DNA of 64,000 nt from Hyphomicrobiales bacterium (GTDB lineage Bacteria > Pseudomonadota > Alphaproteobacteria > Rhizobiales > JAJFHR01). Numbering within the stretch: the stretch's first letter is position 1; the number at the start of each line of letters is the position of its first letter. The DNA lies in NCBI GenBank assembly GCA_021775475.1, contig JAJFHS010000049.1:62001-126000 (forward strand). The letters run 5' to 3'. Made by a program: the position numbers and the translations under genes. Shown piece after piece: positions 25,084-32,781 of this stretch. The notes under the pieces are model-generated. The model was not told where the DNA came from, made no database searches, and worked only from the letters and a program-made list of their open reading frames with translations.

Positions 25084-25100
25084 TGTTACTAAAAGTAACA
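25084..25100. promoter_or_regulatory. Palindromic operator candidate
   Basis: TGTTACT-AAA-AGTAACA: 7-bp arms around 3 bp, immediately before the ribosome site of the DUF6471 gene. The position suits autorepression by the DUF6471 protein. Confidence 0.5.
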
Positions 25101-25174
25101 TAAACGATACATTTGCCCTTGTAAACAGTGCTATTACGTACTATATACGATACATAGGTATCGGAGATAGTTAC

Positions 25175-26142
25175 ATGGCACAACATTTTCTACTTTCATC
25201 AGCTTCCCGCACACTCTCTTTGAAGGAAATTTACAAAGCAGGTGAGCAAAAGGCATATCAAGTATTCTGCAATTTACGCTGGCCAGAAACCGGCGGTGAA
25301 GCCGTTTGCCCTAAATGTGGTTGCTGCGATACGTACAACATTACCACGCGCCGCAAATTCAAATGTAAGGCTTGTCATTCGCAATTTAGCGTCACGTCAG
25401 GAACCATGTTCGCCAGCCGCAAGCTGGATTTACAGATTTGCTGGCGGCTATTTGCTTGTTCGTGAACGGCTCTAAAGGCATGTCAGCAGTTCAGTTCTCG
25501 CGTGACCTGAACGTGCAATATAAAACAGCATGGGTGCTTGCTCACAAATTACGTGAAGCTCTTGGCAAAGACATACACACTGGCGAAATTCTTGATGGTC
25601 ATGTTGAAATCGATGGCGCGTACTTTGGTGGCCACATTCGCCCCAACAACTTGAAAGAAGATCGTGTAGACCGGCGCTTAAAGCAACACCAGACCGGCAC
25701 AAGGCGCGTTGTCGTGGCCTTGCGGGAACGTCTAGGCCGCACACTACCATTTGTTACCAAGAGCGAAGCAGATGGCGTTGAACTCGCACAAGCGCATGTT
25801 GATCGCATGGCTATCATTTCAGCAGATGAAGCCTCACACTGGGATATGTTACATGCTGGTTGGGAAACCGAACGGGTGAACCATAGCGAATGTTACAGCG
25901 ACCACGGCAAGCACACTAACTGGGTTGAAAGTTATTTCTCACGCTTGCGCCGCATGGTGCGTGGACAACATCACTTTGTAAGCCCTAAATACTTGTACCA
26001 ATATGCAAACCATGCGGCTTGGTTAGAAGACAATCGCCGCAATGATAATGGCACAAATGCAATGAATGTTTTATCAGGTATGTTGAGCAATCCAATTAGT
26101 CGGAGATGGTCCGGGTACTGGCAACGCATAGCCAGAACGTAA
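25175..26142 (+). pseudogene. IS1595-family transposase, frameshifted
   Basis: ATG 25175 opens a zinc-ribbon N-terminus (CPKCGCCDTYNITTRRKFKC, then CHSQFSVTSGTMF). The frame breaks near 25435 after KLDLQ; the next frame continues DLLAAICLFVNG to 26142. The catalytic DDE residues are in the second part: VEIDGAYFGGH, IISADEASHWD and HTNWVESYFSRLRRM. One missing base explains the break. Programmed slippage is less likely because no slippery run is present at the site. Confidence 0.85.
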
Positions 26143-26190
26143 GAAGAACAAATCAGACTCGACAACTATATGCAGTATGGTGTAAAAAGC

Positions 26191-26223
26191 AAATGCCGAG
26201 ATGTTGACGCATCCCGGCATTTT
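26191..26223 (+). terminator. Terminator after the transposase gene
   Basis: AAATGCCG...CGGCATTT inverted repeat with an inner GATG/CATC pair and a short loop, 49 bp after the transposase stop. The flanking A and T bases allow termination in either direction. Confidence 0.55.
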
Positions 26224-26349
26224 GTAGAACCCAGCCTTGGTAGCTGAAACTGTTATATAACGATTCCTTTATGCGGTCATTTAAGCCGTATGTCAATTGA
26301 TATTTGACGGTTGAATATTATCAAGGCTCCTTAATAAAGAGCTATTACA

Positions 26350-26712
26350 ATGGAATATTTTGAACTAAGTTACCCCGGAAAATCTGGACAACTTTACACT
26401 TTTGAGGCCTACCCTATTGGGATTGATTTCAAACCAATTTCAGGTGTCTACATCTTCTGTAGAGAGGTTGCCACCTCTGAATGGGAAGCACTCTATGTTG
26501 GCGAGGCGCAATCCTTCCACGATCGCCTCTATACCGGACTTTCTGGACATGACGGGTTCAAACGCGCATCCAGAGTTGGGGCGACGCACGTTGCTGCTAT
26601 GCCTGTAAACGGCAAAACCAATCGCTTGCGGGTTGAAACTGATCTTAGGCATGGTCTGAATCCTCAATGCAATTTACAAGGCAATACTATTTTAAGTAAT
26701 CTTTATCGCTAG
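26350..26712 (+). CDS. GIY-YIG-like small protein (passenger gene)
   Basis: 120 residues. The sequence follows the GIY-YIG nuclease pattern: SGVYIFCREVATSEWEALYV then GEAQSFHDRLYTGLSGH, a Gly-Ala-Thr-His strand, and a late Arg/Glu (RLRVETDLRHGLNPQCN) like the metal-binding Glu and P-x-CN end of the family. The canonical second motif Y[IV]G is YVGEA here. Likely DNA nicking or single-strand cleavage. It sits inside the transposon between transposase and right end. Confidence 0.6.
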   Translation: MEYFELSYPGKSGQLYTFEAYPIGIDFKPISGVYIFCREVATSEWEALYVGEAQSFHDRLYTGLSGHDGFKRASRVGATHVAAMPVNGKTNRLRVETDLRHGLNPQCNLQGNTILSNLYR

Positions 26713-26762
26713 TAAACTTTGCGGCGAGTATTTACACCCGCCGCAAAAAATACATTACGCAC

Positions 26763-27152
26763 CTATCCGGTGCGGCCTAATTTCCTATCAATAGAACGTC
26801 TGGATGGCTTTACGCTTTGGGTTACGCGGTCAAGCAAATCGGTATCAGAACTATCCCACCCCTTCATTCTAATCACCATTGCAGCAATTTCTTTATTGGG
26901 CATCGATGATTGAGCTTTTCGCATTATTTCCGCGACTATATGATGTAATTCACCACGTTTGAATAGCCTCACATATCGACAACGTGGTGCTATCTGGTTG
27001 GGATTATCTTGATATCCAAACATCTTTAAAGTTTGATCAACATGACTTAGACGGGATTTGATTGCCGCCCTTTGCTTATCCAACTTAATCAGACCGCCTG
27101 CAAGTTCAGAACGTTTTGATACAAGTGCTGTAATAACATGAGGATCATTCAT
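26763..27152 (-). CDS. Unrecognised small protein, 129 residues (passenger gene)
   Basis: ATG 27152 chosen over GTG 27161. The N-terminus is a helical coiled-coil-like stretch (SKRSELAGGLIKLDKQRAAI), the middle YVRLFKRGELHHIVAEIMRK resembles a winged-helix segment, and the end is basic. Possibly DNA-binding. It is the last passenger gene, 45 bp from the right inverted repeat. Confidence 0.6.
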   Translation of the reverse strand: MNDPHVITALVSKRSELAGGLIKLDKQRAAIKSRLSHVDQTLKMFGYQDNPNQIAPRCRYVRLFKRGELHHIVAEIMRKAQSSMPNKEIAAMVIRMKGWDSSDTDLLDRVTQSVKPSRRSIDRKLGRTG

Positions 27153-27196
27153 GGGACCCACTTTAACAAATCACAGCAAAATTATCCTTATTTTAG

Positions 27197-27221
27197 TTGG
27201 TGCGTTTGCTACCTAAGACCG
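27197..27221 (-). repeat. Right terminal inverted repeat of the transposon
   Basis: 25 bp, followed directly by the second TATTTTTA copy at 27222-27229. Confidence 0.85.
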
Positions 27222-27308
27222 TATTTTTACGAATTTTGGTAATCCCCCCTGAAATCAAAGGTGTTTAAAAGTAGAATTTTCTCGGCATAATACTCTGAGG
27301 AGATTTTG

Positions 27309-27413
27309 ATGAAGAACAGAAGATTAAGCGATGCCAAGATCATGGGTATCTTGCGACAAGCCAAAAACACCCTTGCCGCGAGAGCGACTTATACCAAGCG
27401 CAGTTGTATCTGA
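27309..27413 (+). pseudogene. IS3-family OrfA remnant
   Basis: 34 codons. MKNRRLSDAKIMGILRQA is the usual N-terminus of IS3-family OrfA (helix-turn-helix entry). After about 18 residues the match is lost and a stop follows. A GGAG-like site precedes it. Dead fragment. Confidence 0.65.
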
Positions 27414-27472
27414 CTCAACAGGGGTTTCCAAATCAGTTGTGATCTGATTCACAGTGTCAAAGGAGAATTTCT

Positions 27473-27700
27473 ATGCCTGCTGCTGTTGAACTTCGTTGTG
27501 ATTTTGATGCTGCCACCCTGCGCACCTTGGCGAAGCGCTGCCGGGATGCCAAACAAACTCGGCGCTTGCTGTCGATTGCCGGTATCTACGAGGGCATGAG
27601 CCGGTATGAGGCGGCAAAGATTGGTGGCATGGACTGCCAGATATTGCGGGACTGGGTGCTGCGTTTTAACGACGAGGGCTCGGAGGGTTTGCTTGAGAAT
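27473..27700 (+). pseudogene. IS630-family transposase N-terminal remnant
   Basis: About 75 codons of the N-terminal helix-turn-helix of IS630 transposases: AKRCRDAKQTRRLLSIAGIY, EGMSRYEAAKIGGMDCQILR, DWVLRFNDEGSEGL. It then runs directly into the IS30 fragment on the other strand; the rest of the frame to 27910 is shadow. The DDE domain is absent. Confidence 0.75.
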
Positions 27701-27935
27701 GGGCTGATAGGTCGCTTCCACGCGGGCGATATTGTCGTAGTAGACGGTTGGTGTTTTAGTTTGATCCACGCTGCCAAGGCGACTGTGGATTGCAAAAGTA
27801 AACCTCCACGTCCGTTGCCATTGTCAGGCGAGGATGATTTGCCAGTTCTTTGCCACGATCCCATGTCAGGGATTTATAAAGCTCCTTTGGCAATCGTTTG
27901 GACTGCTTGATCAATGCAGAGATTACACTTTCTGT
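27690..27935 (-). pseudogene. IS30-family transposase C-terminal remnant
   Basis: Minus-strand reading gives ESVISALIKQSKRLPKELYK, SLTWDRGKELANHPRLTMAT, then VYFCNPQSPWQRGSN, and NTNRLLRQYRPRGSDLSAHS. This is the IS30 core with its catalytic Asp and the region after it. The usual GSNENTN has TAA in place of the Glu codon, so the catalytic Glu is lost. It is truncated at both ends and abuts the IS630 fragment. Confidence 0.8.
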
Positions 27936-27979
27936 AGCTTAATTGAGGGAACAGCATAGTCATAGTTGGCTGTAAGGAG

Positions 27980-28174
27980 CTACTTGATCACTGGCAACAT
28001 ATGATGTTCACGGAATTCAAAAACGCTCTGAATTGCGCGGCAGATTTCTTCTTCCGTGAAGCCACTGGCGCGTAGTAAAGGCGGCATATTGATCTGAAGT
28101 TGGGCATCCGTCATGGCTAAAATTCTGTCTTCGGTCGACATCCAATCAGAGTTTGTATTGAGGTATGACAACAT
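27980..28174 (-). CDS. Small unrecognised protein, 64 residues
   Basis: Acidic and helical (STEDRILAMTDAQLQINMPP; SGFTEEEICRAIQSVFEFRE). The GFTEEE segment resembles GFTEDQ of the next gene, so the two may be distant relatives or a pair. No known family. It is shortly downstream of the 75-residue gene on the same strand. Confidence 0.45.
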   Translation of the reverse strand: MLSYLNTNSDWMSTEDRILAMTDAQLQINMPPLLRASGFTEEEICRAIQSVFEFREHHMLPVIK

Positions 28175-28183
28175 ACGCCGAAT

Positions 28184-28411
28184 TTAAAGCGCCTGGGCCA
28201 ACGCGACCATTGCACCGATGATGATCAATGTTTGGGCTGCGGTTATCTTGTAAACCTCAATGCGCAGGTCTTTGATGCAGTCGTTTGTGGCAAGTTCAGA
28301 AAAATCAATGTTGTCAAATACTGCTTTTAATGCATCGGCCTGATCTTCCGTAAAACCACCGCTTCGAAGTGTTTGGATCAAGCTGTGAGTGTCTTTGATG
28401 AGGGTTGCCAT
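28184..28411 (-). CDS. DUF1640-like small coiled-coil membrane protein
   Basis: 75 residues: DTHSLIQTLRSGGFTEDQAD, a linker with ELATNDCIKDLRIEV, and a C-terminal hydrophobic helix (TLIIIGAMVALAQAL). This is the layout of short bacterial DUF1640 (CCDC90-like) proteins, shorter than most. The function in bacteria is unknown; such genes are common on mobile elements and phages. Confidence 0.55.
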   Translation of the reverse strand: MATLIKDTHSLIQTLRSGGFTEDQADALKAVFDNIDFSELATNDCIKDLRIEVYKITAAQTLIIIGAMVALAQAL

Positions 28412-28734
28412 ATTTGAATTATTGCAATGGAATTATAGCATAAAAATGGAATGAAAAGACGATTTCCAGCATTCACATGTCAATGTTCTCAATGATGACA
28501 GCGTTGCCAGCGTTGCTAGCGGGACGCCGCTTAGCGAGTGAAACAAGCCTTTTAAAAAGAGCGTGTCCACCTCTATTGTATATGATTTCTGTAGCCTTAA
28601 TGAAAAAGTGAGAATAGCCTTTCAAGACAAGAGCATCATAGAATTTACCTTTCCTTTGGGGGTCATGTTCTGTTGTAGGTAAATGGTTTGCATTGAAAAA
28701 GAAGGAAGCCCGTCGTTGCTGACGGACCTCAATA
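28412..28734. other. Gene-free stretch in the island
   Basis: 323 bp without a convincing ORF on either strand. The only structure I see is the weak hairpin at 28696-28725 beyond the ardC stop. Confidence 0.4.
28696..28725 (-). terminator. Weak terminator downstream of ardC
   Basis: CCGTC (28710-28714) pairs with GACGG (28721-28725); on the minus strand a T-rich tract follows after a short spacer. Nine bases from the ardC stop. Confidence 0.35.
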
Positions 28735-29604
28735 TTATGCAGCCACCTCCTGTTCTGCTTGGGCCTTCAGAAAGTTAACAGCCTCCTGCGCCTTTGCTGC
28801 TGCGGTGAAAATTGCCTTCTTGTCATCCTTGAGAACCTGAAGCCAATTCACAAGGTATTGGGCGTGATCTAATCGTGGTTCGGGTTCGATCCCCAACCAT
28901 GCACACTGGAACGCTGCACCCAACTCAGCCACTAGTTCCTCCATCGCGTAGGCGTCGTCACCAAAGCGTTTTCCCATGTCTCGATCACAACGGGTTTTGA
29001 TGCCGGTGTAGTGGGTCATTTCGTGAAAGAGGGTGCTGTAATACGCTTCAGTCCTTGAGGAGGTTTCTGTATCAAAGAAACGCTGCTCATCCGGCATATG
29101 GACAGTGTCCGTACTTGGCCGGTAGCAAGCTGTGGCTCCTCCATGAATGATAGGGGTGCCGGTCGAGGATACGAAGGCATCTGCGGCTTGAATGCGGTTG
29201 ATAGGATCGCCTTCAAGTTCCGGGCGTTCAAGACCGTCCACCTGGTCCGCGTTGAAACCAAAGCTGGCACGGATCATGGGCCGTCTTTGCTCATCCCCAT
29301 TTTCATCCTCAAACTCAAGCTGCTTGTAGAAGATGATGAGCGATGATTTCTCACCCTTTCGTACCTGACAGCCTTTCTCCTGCCATTGTTTGTACGTTCC
29401 CCATTCAGCGGATGAAAAGCACTTGATTTGTGCTGTCACCCATAGGTTGAGGATGTTGATGCCTTGATAGTAATTGCCTGATTGAATGTTGACCGGAAGC
29501 TCACACGCTCCGGCGCGGTTCCATGGCATTACCAGTTCGCCAGGATTGTTCTCGATGGCAGACACAATAGTATCCGTCACCTCGGCATAGAGGTCTCGTT
29601 TCAT
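28735..29604 (-). CDS. ardC: ArdC-family antirestriction protein
   Basis: 289 residues. N-terminal ArdC single-strand-DNA-binding domain (YYQGINILNLWVTAQIKCF; WGTYKQWQEKGCQVRKGEKS; SFGFNADQVDGL), then a zincin-type metalloprotease domain with HEMTHYTG and a downstream Glu (YAMEELVAELGAAF). ArdC proteins enter recipients with conjugating DNA and protect it from restriction. This fits the DNA-transfer-type ATPases in the island. Its start overlaps the previous stop by one base. Confidence 0.85.
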   Translation of the reverse strand: MKRDLYAEVTDTIVSAIENNPGELVMPWNRAGACELPVNIQSGNYYQGINILNLWVTAQIKCFSSAEWGTYKQWQEKGCQVRKGEKSSLIIFYKQLEFEDENGDEQRRPMIRASFGFNADQVDGLERPELEGDPINRIQAADAFVSSTGTPIIHGGATACYRPSTDTVHMPDEQRFFDTETSSRTEAYYSTLFHEMTHYTGIKTRCDRDMGKRFGDDAYAMEELVAELGAAFQCAWLGIEPEPRLDHAQYLVNWLQVLKDDKKAIFTAAAKAQEAVNFLKAQAEQEVAA

Positions 29605-29870
29605 CAGAATAACTCCATTTGTTTGGATTGATTGAGACGTGCGCGGTATGCGTCGTCATCGTGCTCGTCGAGCCACTGCCGAACGAAATCTTCCACCCCA
29701 TCAAAGAGGTCAAAGGCTTCGGGTTGTAGGAAGTGGGAGCGATACCCGGTTTCTGTTACCGGGATAGGGTCTTCAGCTCTCAACTCAATATGATGAAAGC
29801 CGGTATTGAAGGCGTTGATAGTATGGGAGATGGCAATATCTATACCCTCCCATTTGATTGAGAGGGTCAT
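29604..29870 (-). CDS. Small unrecognised protein coupled to ardC
   Basis: 88 residues, stop overlapping the ardC start (TGATG). It reads as a small soluble acidic domain (ISHTINAFNTGFHHIELRAE; FVRQWLDEHDDDAYRARLNQ). No family recognised. Coupling implies co-production with ArdC, possibly as a helper or another anti-restriction factor (inference). Confidence 0.6.
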   Translation of the reverse strand: MTLSIKWEGIDIAISHTINAFNTGFHHIELRAEDPIPVTETGYRSHFLQPEAFDLFDGVEDFVRQWLDEHDDDAYRARLNQSKQMELF

Positions 29871-29928
29871 AGATCACCTGAATTTTAAAGTGCGTCCGTT
29901 CTTATTGTACCAAAGAACTTCACTGACA

Positions 29929-30342
29929 TTATAAATTAAAGATTGCGCTTAATATCCTACGAATTTTGTGCTTACGAGCAATTTTCGCATTACGCTTAAT
30001 CGCTTTCCCTTCCACTTTTTTCGTAATACCGTGTTTTCGGTACTGTTGCTTAATCAGTCCCTTTTCATAGTTACTCTTTTTTCTGTTATCATTTAACACC
30101 TCAACCAACTCATCACTATTCAACCTCGCATAGTAATCTTTAGCACTCGGTTCACTAGACTTCTTCTTCCGCTTATGGGCAGTCCTTGCTGTTGGTGGCT
30201 TATAAGCACTTTGCTTCTTTTTTGAACGAGCCGCCCAACGTCTACGATTTTGTTCGGACTGCTTGGTTCTGCGGCGGCGGACGATACAATTCATACAGCG
30301 ACATCCGCTTGTGCCTCTGCACTTCTTAGCAACACCTCTCAT
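29929..30342 (-). CDS. Very basic Lys/Arg-rich protein with Cys cluster
   Basis: 137 residues. The start has KKCRGTSGCRCMNCIVRRRR, four cysteines spaced like a small zinc knuckle, then long Lys/Arg runs and a basic C-terminal helix. Likely a nucleic-acid-binding protein. Composition is extreme, so chance homology is a hazard, but the ORF is uninterrupted in AT-rich DNA and lies in the common gene direction. Confidence 0.55.
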   Translation of the reverse strand: MRGVAKKCRGTSGCRCMNCIVRRRRTKQSEQNRRRWAARSKKKQSAYKPPTARTAHKRKKKSSEPSAKDYYARLNSDELVEVLNDNRKKSNYEKGLIKQQYRKHGITKKVEGKAIKRNAKIARKHKIRRILSAIFNL

Positions 30343-30490
30343 TTGGCTACTCCTTTTCTATTTGCATATAAAGAAGAGCAAAATAATATGGGGGTGTCAC
30401 CGGTTGGTATGAGTAGTAGTGGTTTAGTAGTAGCTCTATGAGTAGCTATGAGCACTCATCACTTTTTTGAAAATAGGGGATTCACAAATG

Positions 30491-30518
30491 AAAAAGGAGA
30501 TGCTAGAGTGCATCTCCT
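30491..30518 (-). terminator. Terminator after the primase-like gene
   Basis: AGGAGATGC and GCATCTCCT pair perfectly (30495-30503 / 30510-30518) around 6 bases; on the minus strand five T follow. It lies 12 bp beyond the stop at 30530. Confidence 0.8.
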
Positions 30519-30529
30519 AAAGGTAGGTA

Positions 30530-31054
30530 TCAGAAACGCCAGCTTGTAGGCAGAAGTGCTTCTGTTATACCGATATACCCGACTAGGGAGCCGTCTACTA
30601 ACCTCACTGGTATAGCGACGGTTCCTCTCATCACTCCACGTTTTGCATAACCAACTCCAAGTAAGTCTGCATCTGTGGGGTCGAAGCCTAAAGCAATCAC
30701 AGCTTCATGGTCGGCTTCAAGGTAATCAAGGGGTTTGAAACCACGTTCTTCCCCTCTTGTAACCTTCTCTTCGGGAACTGTTTCATGGCTTTGTAACCAT
30801 GCGGCGGCTTCCTTCGATTTCACACCGTTGATGAACTCAACAAGTGCAATCACGTCACCACCTTTCTTTGCTCCGAAGGAGTACCAAGCGCCTTTCTCTG
30901 GTGTAATGACCAAAGCACGCTCACCTCCTTCTTTGGAAACCGGACATTCTCCACGCCACTGGTTCCCTTTCTTCTTCATATCGAGACCGAGACGTTGCAT
31001 CACGCCCTCAATAGGATTGTCTTCTTTGATTTTTACAAAATCCAAATAGGCCAT
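30530..31054 (-). CDS. DnaG primase N-terminal-like protein with degenerate zinc finger
   Basis: 174 residues from ATG 31054 (GGAGG four to nine bases before). The CHC2 primase zinc-finger layout is recognisable: QWRGECPVSKEGGERALVIT, then GAWYSFGAKKGGDVIALVEF, but the usual His and the CxxC pair are gone (YSFGAKKGG). Part of the following primase core is present (FDPTDADLLGVGYAKRG). There is no catalytic TOPRIM domain. A terminator follows at once, so the short form appears genuine. Possibly a DNA-binding replication or transfer helper. Confidence 0.6.
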   Translation of the reverse strand: MAYLDFVKIKEDNPIEGVMQRLGLDMKKKGNQWRGECPVSKEGGERALVITPEKGAWYSFGAKKGGDVIALVEFINGVKSKEAAAWLQSHETVPEEKVTRGEERGFKPLDYLEADHEAVIALGFDPTDADLLGVGYAKRGVMRGTVAIPVRLVDGSLVGYIGITEALLPTSWRF

Positions 31055-31160
31055 TTTATCCTCCACGGGTTGCCATGGAGTAATTGTACCATTTCAGTGA
31101 ATTTTCACTGGAGGCGCATGGTATAATTCCAGTGGAACAGCAATGAAAGGAGTGTCCACA

Positions 31161-31376
31161 ATGGCTGACAAACCAGCAAAAAAATTCCGTATCGGTTATG
31201 TAACCGCGACGGTGTGGAAAAACGAAGGAACGGAACGCCCGTTCTATACAGTAAACGTTCAACGGGCCTATAAGGAAGGTGACGAGCTGAAGAACACTTC
31301 CGCTCTCAACGCCGCTGATCTGTTGAATGCAGCACATCTCCTGACCATCGCAAATGCCTGGATCATGGAGCAATAA
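31161..31376 (+). CDS. Small protein of unknown function, 71 residues
   Basis: ATG 31161 behind AAAGGAG. Reads KKFRIGYVTATVWKNEGTER, then FYTVNVQRAYKEGDELKNTS and a helical end with LLTIANAWIMEQ. Short proteins of this kind occur widely in bacterial genomes and mobile elements, and I know no function. It is divergent from the primase-like gene and ends in its own terminator. Confidence 0.75.
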   Translation: MADKPAKKFRIGYVTATVWKNEGTERPFYTVNVQRAYKEGDELKNTSALNAADLLNAAHLLTIANAWIMEQ

Positions 31377-31418
31377 AACCCTCCCTAAACTGGCCCTCAG
31401 TTTCGGGGGTCTTTTTTA
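31377..31418 (+). terminator. Rho-independent terminator
   Basis: ACCC/GGGT and AAACTG/CAGTTT form a nested stem, followed by six T, directly after the stop at 31376. It overlaps the 3' end of the small minus-strand zinc-ribbon gene. Confidence 0.65.
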
Positions 31419-31531
31419 TGTACTCGCTCTTTGTTCCAATATGGAGACTTACACTTTGGGCAAATTGTCGGATCATTAGGTGTGCGGGGGTACCATTCGT
31501 GTTTGCAGCGATTACATCCGTATTGTTTCAT
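31397..31531 (-). CDS. Mini zinc-ribbon protein, 44 residues
   Basis: MKQYGCNRCKHEWYPR, then CPKCKSPYWNKERVHK: two CxxC knuckles 14 residues apart, a rubredoxin-like zinc ribbon. The start overlaps the stop of the upstream 58-residue ORF (ATGA). Too short for many gene finders, but the motif is strong. Probably nucleic-acid or protein binding. Confidence 0.65.
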   Translation of the reverse strand: MKQYGCNRCKHEWYPRTPNDPTICPKCKSPYWNKERVHKKDPRN

Positions 31532-31704
31532 ATATTTTTATTAAGTAAATCACGACTTCTTTCTAAATCTTCTTCACATTTTTTACAGAAGTGAAAGCCA
31601 ATTTTCTTTGTATTGGGTAAATCGTGATGTCCACATAGATTTTCTTCACCATCGTGTATCTCACTAATAATCATCTCAATCGCTTCGTGTGTTTCTGTTT
31701 TCAT
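31528..31704 (-). CDS. Small Cys/His-rich protein, 58 residues
   Basis: Starts MKTETHEAIEMIISEIHDGE, followed by CGHHDLPNTKKIGFHFCKKC, a plausible zinc site (C, HH, H, CxxC). Coupled to the mini zinc ribbon by ATGA overlap. A palindromic operator-like sequence lies 20-50 bp upstream. Function unknown. Confidence 0.55.
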   Translation of the reverse strand: MKTETHEAIEMIISEIHDGEENLCGHHDLPNTKKIGFHFCKKCEEDLERSRDLLNKNI

Positions 31705-31721
31705 ATTTATTTACTTAATCT

Positions 31722-31752
31722 GGTATACCTATACTATATACCTATAGGTATA
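31722..31752. promoter_or_regulatory. Palindromic operator cluster
   Basis: TATACCTATA occurs at 31724-31733 and 31737-31746; the second is half of a perfect 16-bp palindrome TATACCTATAGGTATA (31737-31752). GGTATACC (31722-31729) is also palindromic. It sits just upstream of the small Cys-rich genes, as expected for a repressor site. Confidence 0.5.
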
Positions 31753-31791
31753 TAAAGCAAGCATTTCAAATACTAAACAAGGGGAGCTTTT

Positions 31792-32760
31792 TTATTTAAT
31801 GAGAATGACATCTTCCATCCCTGCACGTTTCCATGTGCCAGTTAAAAGCGGCATCACATAATCCGGTGGGTTCACTGATTTCCCAAATTCCCGGTAGTAC
31901 TGGCTCAGAATGTAATTACAACCACTAGGGAAGTGTTTTCGTACTACCTTTATCATCTCTTCCATATGCCCAGGGTTAACGGTCAGGTTAAGTAGAAAGC
32001 CCATGTCACCCTTCTTTGCCCCAACATACTTTTTATATAAATTACTACCGATAAAATGCTTCATCTGAATGACAGTACGTTCCCAACTTTTGGACTTATC
32101 GGTTGTCATCTTCGTCGCTTCAGTGTCTCGGTCGTTCTCAATAAACAAATAGAAGGTTCTGCCGGTACTTAACCGCGTCACAGAACATATGCCGTCGTTC
32201 TTCACTGATACACCGTCAAGCTCATAGTGCGGCTGCGGGGTATCAATTATCGTGTGTTGAGGATTGAATTGTAGGTCTTTGTCTCGGCTCGCCTCAAGCG
32301 CCACCGCCGCCATAGTCATTGATCCAAATAGCTGGTGCTCGTATGGACCTGATGGCTTGTATACATTCGGTACTAACCGACCGGCATTTTCCAACAACTC
32401 AAGAGAGTGTTCATTGATCGAATGGGTCAATTCGTTTGATAACCAATTTTCCGGTACTGTTTGTTGATAGGGACGATCCAAAAGACCTGAACCACGGGGA
32501 AGGTCAAGATAGTCTCCATTTAGTAGCCGGAAAGTACGCTCATGGAATAAATCACCCAAGACCTTAATTAGTCCTGTGCGGTCCTTGGCGTGGGGGAGGT
32601 CTTTAGTGAACTCATACAGGTAGCCAGTCGGAAGGCGACCGAACCAATGCAGCCTTTCCAATAAGACAAGAACACGCTCACTAACCCCCACACGTTTCCC
32701 TGTCGGGTTGCGAGCCATACGTTTGCGGCGACCTATCTCATCGAGTTTGTCAACTTTCAT
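31792..32760 (-). CDS. Replication-relaxation family protein
   Basis: 322 residues. The N-terminal winged-helix-like region (VSERVLVLLERLHWFGRLPT) and later nuclease-like core (YEHQLFGSMTMAAVALEASR; FYLFIENDRDTEATK) match the Replic_Relax family, found next to DNA-transfer ATPases on plasmids and integrated elements. A role at an origin of replication or transfer is inferred. It is 21 bp downstream of the large ATPase gene. Confidence 0.6.
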   Translation of the reverse strand: MKVDKLDEIGRRKRMARNPTGKRVGVSERVLVLLERLHWFGRLPTGYLYEFTKDLPHAKDRTGLIKVLGDLFHERTFRLLNGDYLDLPRGSGLLDRPYQQTVPENWLSNELTHSINEHSLELLENAGRLVPNVYKPSGPYEHQLFGSMTMAAVALEASRDKDLQFNPQHTIIDTPQPHYELDGVSVKNDGICSVTRLSTGRTFYLFIENDRDTEATKMTTDKSKSWERTVIQMKHFIGSNLYKKYVGAKKGDMGFLLNLTVNPGHMEEMIKVVRKHFPSGCNYILSQYYREFGKSVNPPDYVMPLLTGTWKRAGMEDVILIK

Positions 32761-32781
32761 AGATTTACTAATTGTATCACG

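Larger units (their letters stand above)
23963..27221. mobile_element. IS1595-family transposon with passenger genes
   Basis: The ends are 25-bp inverted repeats with one mismatch: 23963-23987 begins CGGCCTTAGGTAGC and the complement of 27197-27221 begins CGGTCTTAGGTAGC. Both are flanked by the 8-bp direct repeat TATTTTTA (23955-23962 and 27222-27229), the target duplication size of IS1595 elements. Inside are a frameshifted IS1595-type transposase and four other genes (284-residue protein, DUF6471, GIY-YIG-like, 132-residue protein). Passenger genes are known in this family. At 3259 bp it is about three times a minimal IS. It is probably immobile on its own because of the frameshift. Confidence 0.85.

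Noticed and set aside
25175-26142. Programmed frameshift producing the transposase
   Set aside because: No slippery heptamer at the break, and IS1595 transposases are normally single-frame; deletion of one base is simpler.
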